NCBI GenBank assembly: GCA_027596035.1
Contig: JADGJA010000032.1
Span: 1-64,000, forward strand
Length of the DNA: 64,000 nucleotides
Direction of reading: 5' to 3'
Origin: Thoreauomyces humboldtii
Taxonomy: Eukaryota; Chytridiomycota; Chytridiomycetes; Spizellomycetales; Powellomycetaceae
Both the position numbers and the translations under genes were made by a program. The notes beneath the pieces were generated by a model, which saw only the letters and a program-made list of their open reading frames with translations, had not been told where the DNA came from and made no database searches. The first letter of the stretch is position 1. Each line of letters opens with the position of its first letter. Of this stretch, positions 37,416 to 50,107 are shown piece after piece.

Positions 37416-40400
37416 TCAACCATCATGAAAATCCCACAGGCGTGACCTGCGGGCCGTGTGTTCTGATGCTGCTGCGGTCATACTGAGCTTCGAACTCAAA
37501 GAGTGCTGCTCATCCCGGTGTGCCTGCGCCTGGTTGGCCATGCGCGACAACCAAGCAAAAACGAGGCCGTGATCGGGATCCTTGGTGGAGTTACTTTTGT
37601 AAGAAAACGCCGCGCAGTCTACTAGTTGCATGGGAGTTTCAACCCCGAACAGCTGAAGAAGGATCGCAAGCACTTCGCACGAAAACCCGAGAGGAGCGTC
37701 ATCCTATAGCAAGTTCAATGAGTTGAAAGAACGGACAACGCTTTCTAGTAAGCCACCTACCTGATCTATCATCCCAAATGCCGCTCTAATGTTCTCGAGC
37801 ACGCTTTGCCAGATTTCATTAATTTCATCGCCGAACTCGGTAGAAGAGTCCGACATGCTCAAGACTAATCCTATCTTATCGAGCACGCCTCTGATCGTCT
37901 GCAGCAAGCTCACCGGCACGTTCACAGGCACAACGAGAACCGGTGAGATTAAAGAATTCCGCGCTTGATTGGGCACTATCAGACTGGTGGGAGTTCCTGG
38001 TTTCGGAGTTCCGAGGGATGGAAGGCCGGCCAGTGGCGTCTTCTGTCGTTTGGCGCCCCTCGAAGCATCCTTGCGCTTGTTTACGCTAACAAAAATCCCG
38101 GAAACGTTTGCAAGTCGATTTGTCGGGCACGACTCAGAACCTTCTGTCGAAGGCTTCACATGTATGCCGCTCCAGGAAAAAGCGCTCGCTTCATCGGGTA
38201 GTCCTTGCGAGGCCGCTTGCGTTGTGGAACCGCTTGAGTCTGGTTTGGGATCCAGTATTTCAGGCATGCGTATGCACTTTTCCGAGAGGTAAGGGGCGCC
38301 GACTAACTCCGCGAGACAGGTATGCACGCGGCGTATTCTGGCAGAGACCCCTTTCTCCCAGGCGTCACTTGGCAGGCCCTTAAACTGAAGCTCTCTTCGC
38401 ACGAGGTCGGACATATACCCCAGGAGATCCTGGCTCTTCAACGTGGTCGGCGTGGTTGAAACCGTCCCAAAGGTCTCTCCCGCGTTGGGGGAGTCCAGAA
38501 AAGGGATATTGTTCGCCAAATCGAAGATACCGTCATTCTTTTTCCAGTACAGGTACTCCTGCACCAGAGCTGGATTCATTTCCTGAACCTTCACCTTTAC
38601 GTTCTCGATTGTTGAAGTGTTGGCTATCAGCGCTCGGCGCAGTGCATCTGCTTTACCCGCGTGATAGGCAATTGCGGCAACCAGCATTCTCGGGTCGTCA
38701 CCCGCATCTGACGCTACGCGATCCGCATGCAGGAACTGTAGGCTACACAATGCCAAGGAAATTGCCTGAGCGTTAAAACCTCCCTCGGTGACTAGTGCTG
38801 CAAGAATCTCAGTGTACGCGGTAACGCAACGCTGCCACTTTGAGTTATATTCAGCGGGAGGCGCGAATCTTGTAGCGGCTCTCGCGCTTGCGAGGGTTGC
38901 TGAGAGAGGAATCGCGAGACTTGGAGAAAGGTTAACTGCGAACTTGCAGCTATCGCTGAGATCCTGAAGGTCTTCCACCAGAATCTCCAGCGATCGTACG
39001 GTTTTGTCGGATTGCCATGAGCTTAAGACACGCTTCAGTTTGATCGCTGCTATACTTGGCGCGGTACAAGCGTAACCGGAAGGTCGGCGCGCTGTACGAA
39101 CAGGGATCTTCATCCAGCTGGCTTCAGCAAATCGGTAGATTTCGGAAATCCGGTTAGCATCCGCAAGACCGAACGATGAGAGTGCGTCACCCAGGAATTC
39201 CCATGATCGAGCGATGATACTTTCATTCCCGAATTTGGCTGAAACTTCGATCACGGCGCTTTCAAAACTTTCCAGTGCCAGTTGCCAGGAGTCAGGTACC
39301 CGCATCGAGACATGGGCATCTGAAGTACTCATCTCGTCATGCCTTTCGGCCAGTAAAGAGAGGTACTCGAACGACACCCAGAATCTGCATGAATGTAGTC
39401 GACGGGCAAGATCCGATGCTTTCCGGGCTTCATTGGATGCTGTCTGGAACGCTCCGTAATTTATAAGTGCTTCAACAAGCTGCTCCCGGAAGTATAGCTT
39501 GCACCACAAATCTAGTCCGGGGCTGTCGTTTGCATGTGACCGACGATCCACTTCTTCGGTGGTGGATACCATCGCCGCAAAACTATACGACCTCGATGTG
39601 TAAGCGACCATCCTTTCCCTCGTAGAATCTCAAGATACTTACCATCGAATCGCTGATTCAAGGTTCCAACGTAACAGGTAGACTGAAGCCATGACTTCGT
39701 AGCAAAAAAGCAGTGTCTGAGCTTTCCTTGCACTCGCCAAAAGCTGCGCGTCCGTTTGCAGGTCACTGATCAGCTTCCCAGCGATTCCTTCGATGCGCGG
39801 AAGAATGGCACCGAGGATGCTAGCTGCATCTCGGCGCTGGGTTCGTGTCGTCATCGTAGAGTTATTGGATGGGCGTCTTCCGGCGGAACTCGCAGGACCT
39901 ATGTTACTGTGGGAAGAGGTCCGACTCACGCTCGTTTGAGCGCCAACAATACTATCCGTGCTCGCGCGCATGCCCGCTGACAGCTGGCGAAACATGTCGA
40001 GACTTGGCTCCCCTGCTCCCTCGCTTGAATCGCTTTCCTGAGGACTTTCTTCTTGATGTAGGAGCATAGCTGACTTTGTTGACGTAATACCGGGGTCCCG
40101 AAGGCCAGCCACTTCGAGGATTTTGATCAGGATCCGACAGCGAGTGAGCTCAAAGGCTCGCGCCACATCGGGACCCAAGAACCATATGAGCCGATCAGCA
40201 AGAGCATGATCCGCCACGTATCTGATTATCCGAAGGTTAAGTAGTGAGTCGAGCAGGTGGACTTGATCTTGGTACCGCACGTCCGATGGGAGTGGAGCCC
40301 CGGCTCCGCTGCTGGGAGGAGCGTAAAACATCTTCTCGTCTGCGAGGAGAGCGGTACCAGAAGAAACAGACAAGAAGCACTCCAGACCGTCCGAGATATT

Positions 40401-43400
40401 TCCAAGCGAGATCAGAGCTTCGGCTTTTATCAGTCGCGCAAAGCAGATCAGGGGCGTTGAAAAGCAAACATGAGTTGCCATATATTCCATGAGAACCCCC
40501 ATTGGAAATGCTTCCCAGGGCCGACCGGTAATGACAAGTTCGTTTCCCAAGAACTGTAACGTCTCGACCAGTTCCCAGGGATCACAACGGTTGCAGTCGG
40601 AAAAGATGTTTAAGAAAGGAAGAATGAAAGGTGGCGTGTACTGTGCTAGTTCCACGGGGTTGGCCGGGTGCGGCAGTGACCCGCGGAGCAATATGCTGAA
40701 GGTGCGCGCTGCAAATGAGACGAGAGATTGACGTTTGTCAAGATGTATCTGAGCGTATCTAGCCCGCACCATCTTGGTGACGGCGGTTGCGGCAAGTACG
40801 AGATTTCGGAAGCCCCCAGCTCGAGCTGTCAATGACACATAGTGAGGAATATTCTCGGATGCCCAATCATCGCCCGCGACAAACATCTGTTCCCAGCTTC
40901 CTACAACCAGCTGGCGGTTGAAAATGATATCCACTGCTTTAGACCAGAACAGGCAAGCACTGTCGAGATCTCCGCTTGCATTCAGGACATCGGCATATTC
41001 GGAGGCCGCAATAACCAGCAACGTTCGGTTTTTAGTCTCTTCAGCTAAAGAAATAGTATCTTCGTAGGCGTCTGTCAGATCCCCATAAAGATCGCTGAAA
41101 TCGACTGACGCGGTCGAGGAACGCAGAACTCCGAGTCGGTACTCGGCGCTTAGCCCACGAGCAAACCAGAGTTGCTGCGATGGACTTGTGCTGTACTGCT
41201 GAGAGTCCAGCCAAGCATCCATTTGATCTGATACTTGCCCAAGGCTATCCTCTCCGAGCCTGGTTTGCAGGGCTTGCTGAGCTGAAGCCATGATAGGCTG
41301 CAGAATGGTGGCGTATATGCCTTTAAACACTTGGTCAAACTTCAGTCCAAACTGCATCAACCGGTGATACTTTTTGGCCGCGTTCATGGTCTCGATCCCA
41401 AATAAGCAGCACTGTGCCAGGAAAGGAAGGTCCAGGAAAGCCATTTGCATCTCTCCGTGCCTGTCAGCCCAAGCGGCAACAAACTGATGCCCTGTCATCT
41501 CCGACATTGTGGCGAAAGGCAGCATGTTGCCCGCGCTTTCAATTTTGGCGTAGGTAGCGGTTGCCGGGCGGGACGGATATGTAAATGATCTTCCTGTTGA
41601 TGGGCGTGACGTTGGCATGGCGATAGCGAAGGTAGCTTCGTCGTCTCCATCGGCCTTGCGAACGCTTACACTTTGAAGAAAATCGATGATGCAAAGTCCA
41701 ATAACCCACCAAGCTCGCCAAAGTTGATTTTTGCGAAAATCCTGACCACCGAGGGTGTTCCTTCGCATTAGACGTCGTTGAATTTTCCAAAGCTGGTTGA
41801 TGCTGTCCAACACCTGCAACCATTCACCCACTCGAGCCGCGAGAACGATGGATTGAACAATTGCCTGAAAGGAATCCATGACGAAGCGGAACAAGTCGTG
41901 GCTTGGTGGATCCTGAGACAACGCTGCTGTTCCCGGAACGCGCATTGCAGGCAGTCGGAAATCTTCCAGCAATATCCGACCGCAATGTCTAAGCTCAAAA
42001 GTTTCGGCCTTGTTCCGACGACCGTGATCAGAGTTTCCAGCATCTTTTCCAATGATATCGCGCTCAAGATGCGCCAGCGAAGCTAATCCATGAATCAGAG
42101 AGAGTCGCGCCCGAGCCGGTTGCTCGTACTCTATCACTAGTCTTAGCCGCCGGCTGTACCTTTTCCTATGCCATATAGCGGCAAGGTTAGCATCGAGAAT
42201 ACGTGCAGCTTTCTCAATTTTGTCCCGATCGGCAACCGGAACATTCGCAAGGTAGTTCTGGCGCAGAACGCCGCGTTGACGCTTTCGAGCCACCATGTCT
42301 TCTGTACCCTCCGTCCGACCAGATGTTGCGCTGTTAGCTCGCGAATGACGCTCCGGAGAAACGGGACGAACTGCCAGGTGGTCTCCCAGATGATCGCTAT
42401 GCAGGTTCTGACCGGTGATGGGGCGACTGGAGTCAGCATTCGAGCCATCTTGCTTGCCATGCGCGCCCGCTGATCCAGGCGAAGCGGGTTTCGAGGATGC
42501 ACTAACCCCTTCGACACCAGTAGAAGGTCTAGATTTGGATCCATCACTCGAGGCGTTGAGCACCGTATCTTTTTTCGTGCCTCCAGATGCTACTCGAGCC
42601 GGGGAAGATGATAGCTGTACTTTCGCACCGCCTACCGCTTTGGTTGATGGAGGATCTCTGAGTTTTAAATAGCTTGTGAGTTTCGAGTTCACGCTTCTTC
42701 CACTAGCTGCTCAGACGCATCGAACCTCTTGGCTTTTCGTCCACGTTTTCTATCTTCGGATTTTGTAATTAAAAGCCCAGCAGACTTGTCGCCAAACATG
42801 GCGCGTTTCTTGCGTTTTGACCACCAAGCGTCTTCCTGTTTCCCACCTCCTCCAGTCTCGTCTTCTTCGTTTTCGGCTAGATCTTCGAATCGGAATACGC
42901 AGTAGTTGCGCTTCTCCGTCCAGTCTTCTGCATCAAGGCAAATGCGGATTGCGGTATCAATGAAATGACCTGCTGCTAGACACCATGCTGCTGCCAGACC
43001 CATAATCTCAATGTAACGTGGGTTCTTGCGGAATTTGGTGATGTTCTCAATAGTTACATCAGGCCCAGAAAGTGTCAGAAGCGAATATATCTCGCGCAAT
43101 GAGGTGCTGGCCTGATCTAACGTCTTGCGGCTCGAAGATGGCTGTCCAGGAGGAAGCGCTGCAAGCGCAGCTCGTCCGATCTCGACATCAAAGTATTCGC
43201 ACATAGCTTCGAGTCGACGGGTGCGGTGAAGGTCATAACCTTTTCCGAAGTCGGTCGTCGTCGAAAGAAGGGCGTGATACGCGCAGTCGGTGATAATTGC
43301 GCGCCCTTTTCCCCTCTTCTTACTGATACGCCGCTTCGCAGCTCTATGCTCCGGACCAAGCCACTCCGCTTCTAAAGTTGCAGAACTGAGAATCCTCGTG

Positions 43401-46400
43401 TCCGAAGACGTTCCAGCAATCGCATGAATAAGAGCGAGCGCATCTTCTGCAACCTTGACCGCTCGAGCTATATCTGCAGGCACCTTTCGCGCCGTTAGAC
43501 GTCGAATCAGATGAAACGCGAGGTACGCGTAATGATCCGTAACTCCGTGAAGACGGTCGTTTCCTAAGACTGCAGAGCACTTGATGAAAGTGGCGTGACA
43601 GGTTGTCAAGATCTGAATAATGTATGGCATTGGCGTGGGAACAGGTGAGTTCATTTGGAGTTTCGTGGGATCGGCAACGTCATCGAGTAAAAGAAATGGC
43701 ACCAACAGCTCGTAGCATTTGAATGACGACAACAACATGAGCCTCTCATCCTCGATGCGCTTAGCGAGCTCCAATGCAATCAGAAGCTCTCTGCAACATG
43801 TCAATCTCATGTTCTGGGCGCCCAGAGTGTCGCAAATTCCCTCTATATCCGCATGTACAATTGCGTGGGTCTTCGAAAATCGCCGGTCGATCGACGCATA
43901 GATGCTTTCGATAAAGGCTCGGAGGATAGAAGGGGCGGTAGTCTCTAAATCATCGTCGTTTAGCTTGAACGTGGCTTCGCTGTACGGATCTGATACCTGA
44001 CTTTCAAAAGCAGTTCGACGGAGCCGTTCATCTGGTGCGAGCCATGTCACAAAGTGTTTTTTTAGCAAATTATATGACTGATCAGCTATATCCTCGCAGT
44101 GTGCTTCGTGTGCAATGTTGACGATCTGTCCCCAGCAAAGCAGTAAAGGGAGCGGAAGGCAAGTTACAACCGGGCGGCTCGTCTCGCCGATGCCTCTGCC
44201 GAGAGTCTTCCCATCCCTTCCGAAAGCGCAAACTGCGAAGGCGTATTTTTGGTTTGGAGACAGTCCAGAAACGGTCAACTCTACGCAACCATCACCACGT
44301 CCAGTGCGAACCTGATGACCGCTGCCGGGGTATGCCATGTCGCTAATGGTCACGATGGCCATTTTATCGCTACCCAACTTCCGACAGTAGAGTTGATACG
44401 AGTGCGGCACAACGGTTTCTCCTAGAGCGTTGCGCATGTGCACTGCTTTCATGGTAACCGAAGTCGGTGAACGACGAACAAACATCGGTGGTGGACAGAC
44501 TCCGGGAGCATGTCCTTTTGGATGGGTGTTGCGTAAGATGTCGGTGAGCATTCGTCCCTCGTCTTTATAAACACGTCCTAAGAGTGAAACAGCTGTTTCC
44601 AGCAGCCGTTGCTTTGCCGCTTTCGGCAAATTGGAGCCCTCGGAGGCATGTACTGTTAGGGTCATTGCTCGCAGAGTTAAGTTTTCTCCGCAGTAAAGCG
44701 CGATCTTGTCTTCATCGACGTGCGTTCGAATGGGAGTAGTGCGCAGATCCTTGTTTGTAAGTCGCAAGTGTTCCGATACTTTTTTTTTCTGCAATGCCTC
44801 ACGGTCTTTCAACCACATCTTCATACGGCATCGAGCCAGTCGTCTATAGCCGCTAACTGCCGCGCAAGCCAAATTTCTCCTCGTAACTTGAAGTTTATCA
44901 GCTGCGCCAGCCCCATCGGTCACACTTTCCAATACTGGTCCTGCGGCTGGGCTTGCTACTGGAAGCTTGGTGTGAAAGTTGACGTTGCAAGTCACAGATG
45001 TTACACCATCGGCTGCCTCCCCGAAGTGGCAGCGGGCTATGGAGATGACAGCTTCAATGTCTTCCAACACCTCGACTGCCTCCTGCAAGCAATCCATGCA
45101 CTCCATAATGAGGGCTAGCTTTCCCCCCACATCTACCAAAAGCAGGGAATCTTCTGATGGCAGCTCAGTCAGCACAGCGTGCAAAGATCTAAGCAGGATC
45201 AACAACATGCTGTCCATAGATAACGAGGCGCACTGGGGGGCATCGGCCACCGAATTTATCGAATGAGTCATAGGCTCCAGAAATTCCCAAAGCAGCCTCG
45301 TTGTGTCCACGAAGAGACTGGGATACTGCGATACAAGACTCTCGGTTTCGATGCAGTCCGCCAATGAGTCCAGCAACGCGATGGCCGCTGTCTGCAGCTG
45401 TGCAGAGACTAGAAAGCGCTCTGCACTCAAATCCGTCATGGAGGTGTTCGTCGCTGTGTCAAATTCCACTTTTCGTTCCGAGCGAACCACGTTCTGAAAA
45501 TTGATAGCGGCCAGTCGGAGAACCAGTTCCCTCGAGGCGGCTTCTTGTTCTGACGCTGAACAAGCATGTTTGAAAACCTCTGTTTCAAACATTTCATCGA
45601 GTATCCGAGCCAGGATGCCAAAACGCTCCCATTGCTGGTACTCGAAGAGCTTTCGACAGAATCCCATTAAATCCTGTAGGTCCAGATCCGCTAAGCGCTC
45701 ATGAACCGTGATTCGAGCAATGTCGGCCTTGTCTGGTGGCCGACCTAGGTCCATGTCCGTAGTGTAAGCTGCCATAACTTTTGCCGGAGTGAGGAATGCA
45801 TCAGGTTGAGAAAGGATAATTTCGAAGCCGACATCTAGCAGCCGCATGAAAAGATGCTCTTTTCTGTTAAAGTTCTCCGATAATTTCTCGATGAAAGTTA
45901 GCTTGACGCTAGCTGAGGAGATAACAAGAAGTCCTTCAACAATGGCGTGGAATCTGTCTCGGTCGCCGTGGAAGGAGGCAAGCATGTACAATACGTCGAA
46001 GAGAATCTGTCGCTTGGCTTTCCCCTCCTCACTGTCATCCAATTTAGGTAAAGCGAGTTTAGCTTTGCGATTTTTCTTGGATTCCTGCTGTTGCTGCTGT
46101 TGATGGCGACTGAGAGGCTGATTTAGATCGCGATACGGCATCTCGGTCACCGCGTCTTCCTCTGGCAATGGATCGTCTCGAATCCCATATGCTATTTGAT
46201 TATCCGCGTCAATGGAAATAGCTGACACGACCTTTTGAGAGAAAGGATTATTCTGCCCTTTCTTTGGACTACGTTTGCCTTTCAGCTGGCTGATAGCCTT
46301 CATTGAAAGAGTTCTGACTAAAGATCGACCTCCTGCTTTCGGTACCCAGGAAGAATCGCCTCCTGTGGCATCGGTTTGGAAACTGATCCGAGAGTTATGG

Positions 46401-48009
46401 TCCCCGCCAAAGGCCCCGCTGACACTAGTATGTGAAGCATTCAGGTCTATCATAGACAGTCCCAATTCTTTCCTCGAGCCACTGGTCGTGGGCCAAAAGG
46501 TGCCCCCCCTGATGGGGCAAGCACTGCTCAGCTTTCTCAAACGTGACTGGGTAACCCCTGCAGACGTTTGCAAGTCATCCGAAGTAACAGGTTCCCCGTT
46601 AACAACAGAGATACTCTGACGTGGAAACGAAGATATGCTGGGTCTTCGGGTTCGTCCGCCCGTCGCAGCAGAGCTTGGTGCGGTGCCATGTCGTGCTGCC
46701 AGAATTGCTTCGGCGCTAGCTACTTGCTTTCCGTCGGCTATTCCTCGAACCTCGCATCCGAAAATGAGGACATTCAGACGATAGATAGCCGCGGTCATTA
46801 TTTCGGACGAATCCGCAAGTGTGGTGTCTTCTCTTCCTATTTCTTCTACTTTCGTCATCCCGTTGTTGACAACCGTTTCCGCTCGCTCGTGTGCGTCCAG
46901 ATGCATGTAAGCTTGATACATGGAAATGTAATGGTCTAGCTTCCAACCAACATAGGATAGACCCTCGAGAGTGCCGCATCTTTCAATGAAGCTAACGGAG
47001 AGACTGAGAATGCTTGGTATCTAAGGAATCTGAGTGTTATCAAATCGTCCAGGATCCGCCCATTTTAGACCGCGCCGTTTACCTCGCTCCACCAGCCGCC
47101 GCCTCCGATTAGCTCGCACATGTTTCGGACGGACCTGGTCCCCTGCCAGACCAGGTACCCAACCTGATTTTGGTCGACAAGATCGTAGCACTCGCCAACC
47201 ACGTCCAAGATTTCCCGAGCAACGTCCAGCATGTCGCTGACGACGCGGGCCGACTTGAAAAGGGGGTCAACAGCCTGCAGTGCATGGAACTTGCAAACGA
47301 GGACGCCGTATCGGGCTCGCTGTAGGAGCGTGTCTGGTGCGGATTCCTGAATGACGGGCACCGCGAAGCCCGGGACGCTGTCGGCAGACAACCCAAAGAG
47401 CGAGGAGGTGATTGTTGTTGCGCCGTCTTCCACCTTTTCCTTGGACAAGGCTACATCTTCTTCCAAGATCCGTTCGAAGCAGGTAGTTCTCGCTACATCC
47501 CAGAATCCATCGATGGTCAGGATGCTCTCGCCAGCCTCAACCATCCGGGTGTATAAGTATTCGCTGTCGATATGAGGGCCGAACATATCCCAGCACTTTG
47601 TGAGTTGAGATGAAAGGAGACGCCGACGGGTATTGGGCGACACATGGAGAGGTGCTGCAGCCGGGTCCACCTCCTTTCCTCGTTTCCCTTTGAGCTTCAC
47701 GGTCATGTCTTTGTCCTGGTCATGAGGGACAACCTTCGAGGCAAACGCACGCATGCGTTTGATGCATCCCAGGATCTCATTGTCGAATGTGAGACGTAAA
47801 GATGCAGGGTGCATCCGTCCGAGCAGAGGATGAATCAAGTCCACTGGTGGAGCAAGAAGGTCAAGGTATGGGCCATTAACACCCTTACTGAGAGGTAAGA
47901 GAAGAAGGGAGGATGTTTTCTGATTTCTGGCAGCCACGCCAGGTCTTGGAAACTTTGAATGCTCGAGTCCCAGCCCAGCAGAAAGCTGCGGGGAGGCCGA
48001 CGTGGCCAT
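37416..48009 (-). CDS. CFAP54: CFAP54, flagellar central-pair apparatus protein
   Basis: Large scaffold of the C1d projection of the axonemal central pair; needed for assembly and beating of motile flagella. Five exons join in phase: 48009-47083, 47020-42693, 42657-39643, about 39621-37761 and 37703-37416, giving about 3,470 residues (human CFAP54 has about 3,100). The N-terminal block includes ARYGVLVCKFHAL and NQVGYLVWQGTRSV. The next exon begins IPSILSLSVSFIERCG then YVGWKLDHYISMYQAYMHL, as in CFAP54. A fibronectin III-like region (about 44,150-44,500) has GLSPNQKYAFAVCAFGRDGK and GIGETSRPV. The third exon has the helical C-terminal region with WELVETLQFLGNELV. The ATG at 48009 is the first in frame; upstream TTG codons are ignored. 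Its presence implies a zoosporic fungus. A six-Gln run lies at 46086-46103. Confidence 0.85.
42658..42692 (-). other. Unusually short intron in CFAP54 (35 or 59 nt)
   Basis: The upstream exon frame hits TGA just after a GTGAAC donor, and the next exon is open in another frame. Removing 42692-42658 (GTGAAC to CTCAG, 35 nt) keeps phase: GC plus A gives Ala before DPPSTK. Removing 42716-42658 (donor GTCTGA, 59 nt) also keeps phase and matches the usual intron length here, but has a weaker donor. Confidence 0.55.
46086..46103 (-). repeat. CAG/CAA run coding six glutamines in CFAP54
   Basis: A mixed CAA/CAG triplet run codes for Gln x6 within a basic, low-complexity linker of CFAP54. Mixed codons make it less prone to slippage than a pure CAG repeat. 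Confidence 0.8.
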
Positions 48010-48304
48010 TGCGGATGAGTTGTTCAAAAGGTGATGTCTCTCCCCTCCAGAGCGTGTGAGTAGAAGGTGGTTGAGAACCCTGTGTCCGATAGTGCTCCAG
48101 AGGTCGGCCGGAGGTTGCGTCGGTCATTATGTAATCGAGCAGGACTGTCGAAACTTAGTTGACATGCACCCAGTCGTGCATTGGTGCGACCAGGCTCTAG
48201 AAGCAGTACCAAAAAAAGCTCGTCGTTTGATTATGCATGGCAAATGGTTATATGGGGGTATGGATACAGTATGTTCTGGTCGGAAACCTAGAGAGGAGTC
48301 GAGG
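48010..48304. other. Intergenic, DEK_C/SWIB gene to CFAP54
   Basis: This 295-bp stretch lies between the 3' end of the SWIB gene and the ATG of CFAP54, both on the minus strand. It should hold the CFAP54 promoter. An open frame continues upstream of the CFAP54 ATG for about 100 bp, but without an ATG. Confidence 0.5.
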
Positions 48305-49592
48305 CTAAGACCCTTCGTCGTCTGACAAACTGCTTAAATGCTGACTAAGGTACTGAATAAGAATAAGGAGTTCAGCGACGCGGGCAAAGGCATAATCTTG
48401 TGGTGCACATCCTTACCGTATTCATTTTGAAAGCAGTGACACTCTTCACGCCAAAAAGACTTTGGAGAGCAGCGTCGCAATGGATCATGCGACCATCCGT
48501 CGGCGATTGGAGTCCCTTGCTTTTGATGTATACCCAGAGAGCCTTCACAACGTGCGGCCGAGGGAGAACGCTTGTACCGACCACGGCTGCAAGTTTGTCG
48601 CTAAGTCGTTTAGGTTTCATCAGCCCGTTGGGTTTGGGAGCCCCTCCGTCGCTGGCCCTTTTGGACGCTGCTGGCTTCTTGGTGGACGCCTTCCTCCCTT
48701 GAGATGGTGTTGCGGTGGCCTCTTCATCGCTGTCAGAATTCGGACCTTCGAACGTGGCAGTCCCACTGGCTATGTCTTCCGGCTTTCTGAGGTGGCCGGC
48801 TAGCAGTTTGTTCATGGTGAACATCTGAACGCGCTTACGATTCCGCCCAAACAAGGGACGAAGCGCGTGGTCCAAGATGATGTATCTCCTGTCGGAGGCG
48901 TCCTGAAGCTCGTGCTCGCGGACGTACGCCCAGATCCGTTTGACAGTTTCTGGACGAGATATTTCCGCTACTCCGCCAAGGAAGTGTGACAGCTCAGGGG
49001 AACATGCAAGCGCTCTGGTGAATCCGTTGGTAGACTCCGATGTGGCCCTTCGCTTCTTGGTTGCGAGCCGATTCATACCACCACCTTCGCTGTCATCTGA
49101 GTCGTCAATGAAATCATCGCTTTTGATTTTGGTTTTGGTCCTGGGGCGAGCTGTCGTAGATTCCATTGTGACCCCTCGCTTCTTGGTAGCGAGACGATCC
49201 GCTCCATCAGGCTCACTGTCATCTGAACCATCAATGCCTTTAGTGCTGTTGGCCGTGGTTGTGCCCCGGCCTTGGCTGCTGGAGCCTGGCTCTCCAGAGG
49301 GTGCGCGGGACGGCAACGGCTCAACCTTCACAAGGGAAGAAGGCTCGGTCTTCACTCGTTTGGCCTGGTAGGCGACGACTTCTTCTTTGACGTCGTTCTC
49401 CTCGTCATCAGTCTCCTCGGGGCCGAGTTCGTCTAGCATAGCGAGAATGCGGGTGTCTAACTCCTTTTTCTTGGTGTCAATTTCCGGATCGTCCGTTTCA
49501 GCCTTCAACTGCTCCCGGACACTCCGCGTCGTGATGACTTCGAGGTCGGCGGTGCTGAGAATTTCGCGAATGCGGTCATCGTAGCGCTCCAT
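48305..49592 (-). CDS. Chromatin-associated DEK_C plus double SWIB/MDM2-domain protein
   Basis: Likely nuclear DNA- or chromatin-associated protein, like yeast Tri1 or Uaf30. The N-terminal DEK_C-like helices contain RIREILSTADLEVITTRSVREQL (about 49,500-49,590). An acidic, KVKTEP-rich linker with repeated ATKKRG/ATKKRR motifs follows; a block of about 90 bp is repeated (about 49,060 and 49,180). Two SWIB domains come next: LACSPELSHFLG to MFTMNKLLAGHL (about 48,800-49,015) and the C-terminal one, which needs a short intron (about 48,352-48,412) to finish as KMNTYLSQHLSS, TAG 48305. Start: 49592 is the first ATG (MERYDDRI) and begins exactly at the DEK_C helix; a longer frame upstream has only GTG. 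The gene is divergent from PET117 across 180 bp. Confidence 0.85.
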
Positions 49593-49772
49593 GGAGGGAA
49601 GCGGGATAGGAGGAATGCTTTCGGTGGGCACTGGTCAGTGATGTCGACCTTCGTCACGATGCGAGTGAGGAGAACCGAGCCGGAGGAGCGGAGGATACAA
49701 GGTCCGGCGCTGGTGCGTAGAAGTTCGCAATCATTCTTGTTGCGAATTCCAGCCCAGTCAACGACGCACAGC
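49593..49772. promoter_or_regulatory. Divergent promoter region
   Basis: This 180-bp gap separates the ATG of the SWIB gene (-) from that of PET117 (+). It is too short for two fully separate promoters, so elements are probably shared. No specific site was recognised. Confidence 0.5.
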
Positions 49773-50064
49773 ATGTCGACCGCCTCCAAGCTGACACTTG
49801 CGGCATCGTGCCTCGCCACGGCCACCACAATCATCACGGTGCATTACATGCAGGATCTCGATTTCCAGGTTAGCGATCGACTTGCCGTTTATTTTCCCGT
49901 TGCCATACTTTCCTGACTAGCACCCGTTTTAGACACGGCGGGTAGGAATCGTGCGGGATGATGAAAAACGTGCGCAAAGGAAGGAAAACGTCCGGGAGCT
50001 CGAGCGACAGGAAGCGCTACGGTCTCAGTTGGAGAAGGACCAGCATGTCATTCAACAAACATAG
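49773..50064 (+). CDS. PET117: PET117, cytochrome c oxidase assembly factor
   Basis: Small mitochondrial inner-membrane or matrix protein that supports heme A synthase (Cox15) oligomerisation in complex IV assembly. Two exons: 49773-49868 and 49933-50064, separated by a 64-nt GT-AG intron. The first starts MSTASKLTLAAS and contains one hydrophobic helix that runs into VHYMQDLDFQ. The second, TRRVGIVRDDEKRAQRKEN, is the family signature, followed by a charged helix with ALRSQLEKDQHV. About 75 residues, the usual length. Longer in-frame starts upstream are not needed. The gene lies among several other mitochondrial genes. Confidence 0.92.
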
Positions 50065-50107
50065 GGGGTGCTTGTCCCACCTTCCCCTTGCCGCCGCCTG
50101 CCACGCT

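Noticed and set aside
42689..42692. Separate genes for the CFAP54 blocks (the stop at 42689 overlapping an ATG at 42692)
   Set aside because: In-phase splicing joins the blocks, and both halves match different parts of the CFAP54 layout.
48010..48027. TTG start for CFAP54
   Set aside because: ATG 48009 is the first normal start in frame.
49593..49631. GTG start for the SWIB protein at 49631
   Set aside because: Non-ATG start; the first ATG (49592) begins exactly at the conserved DEK_C helix.
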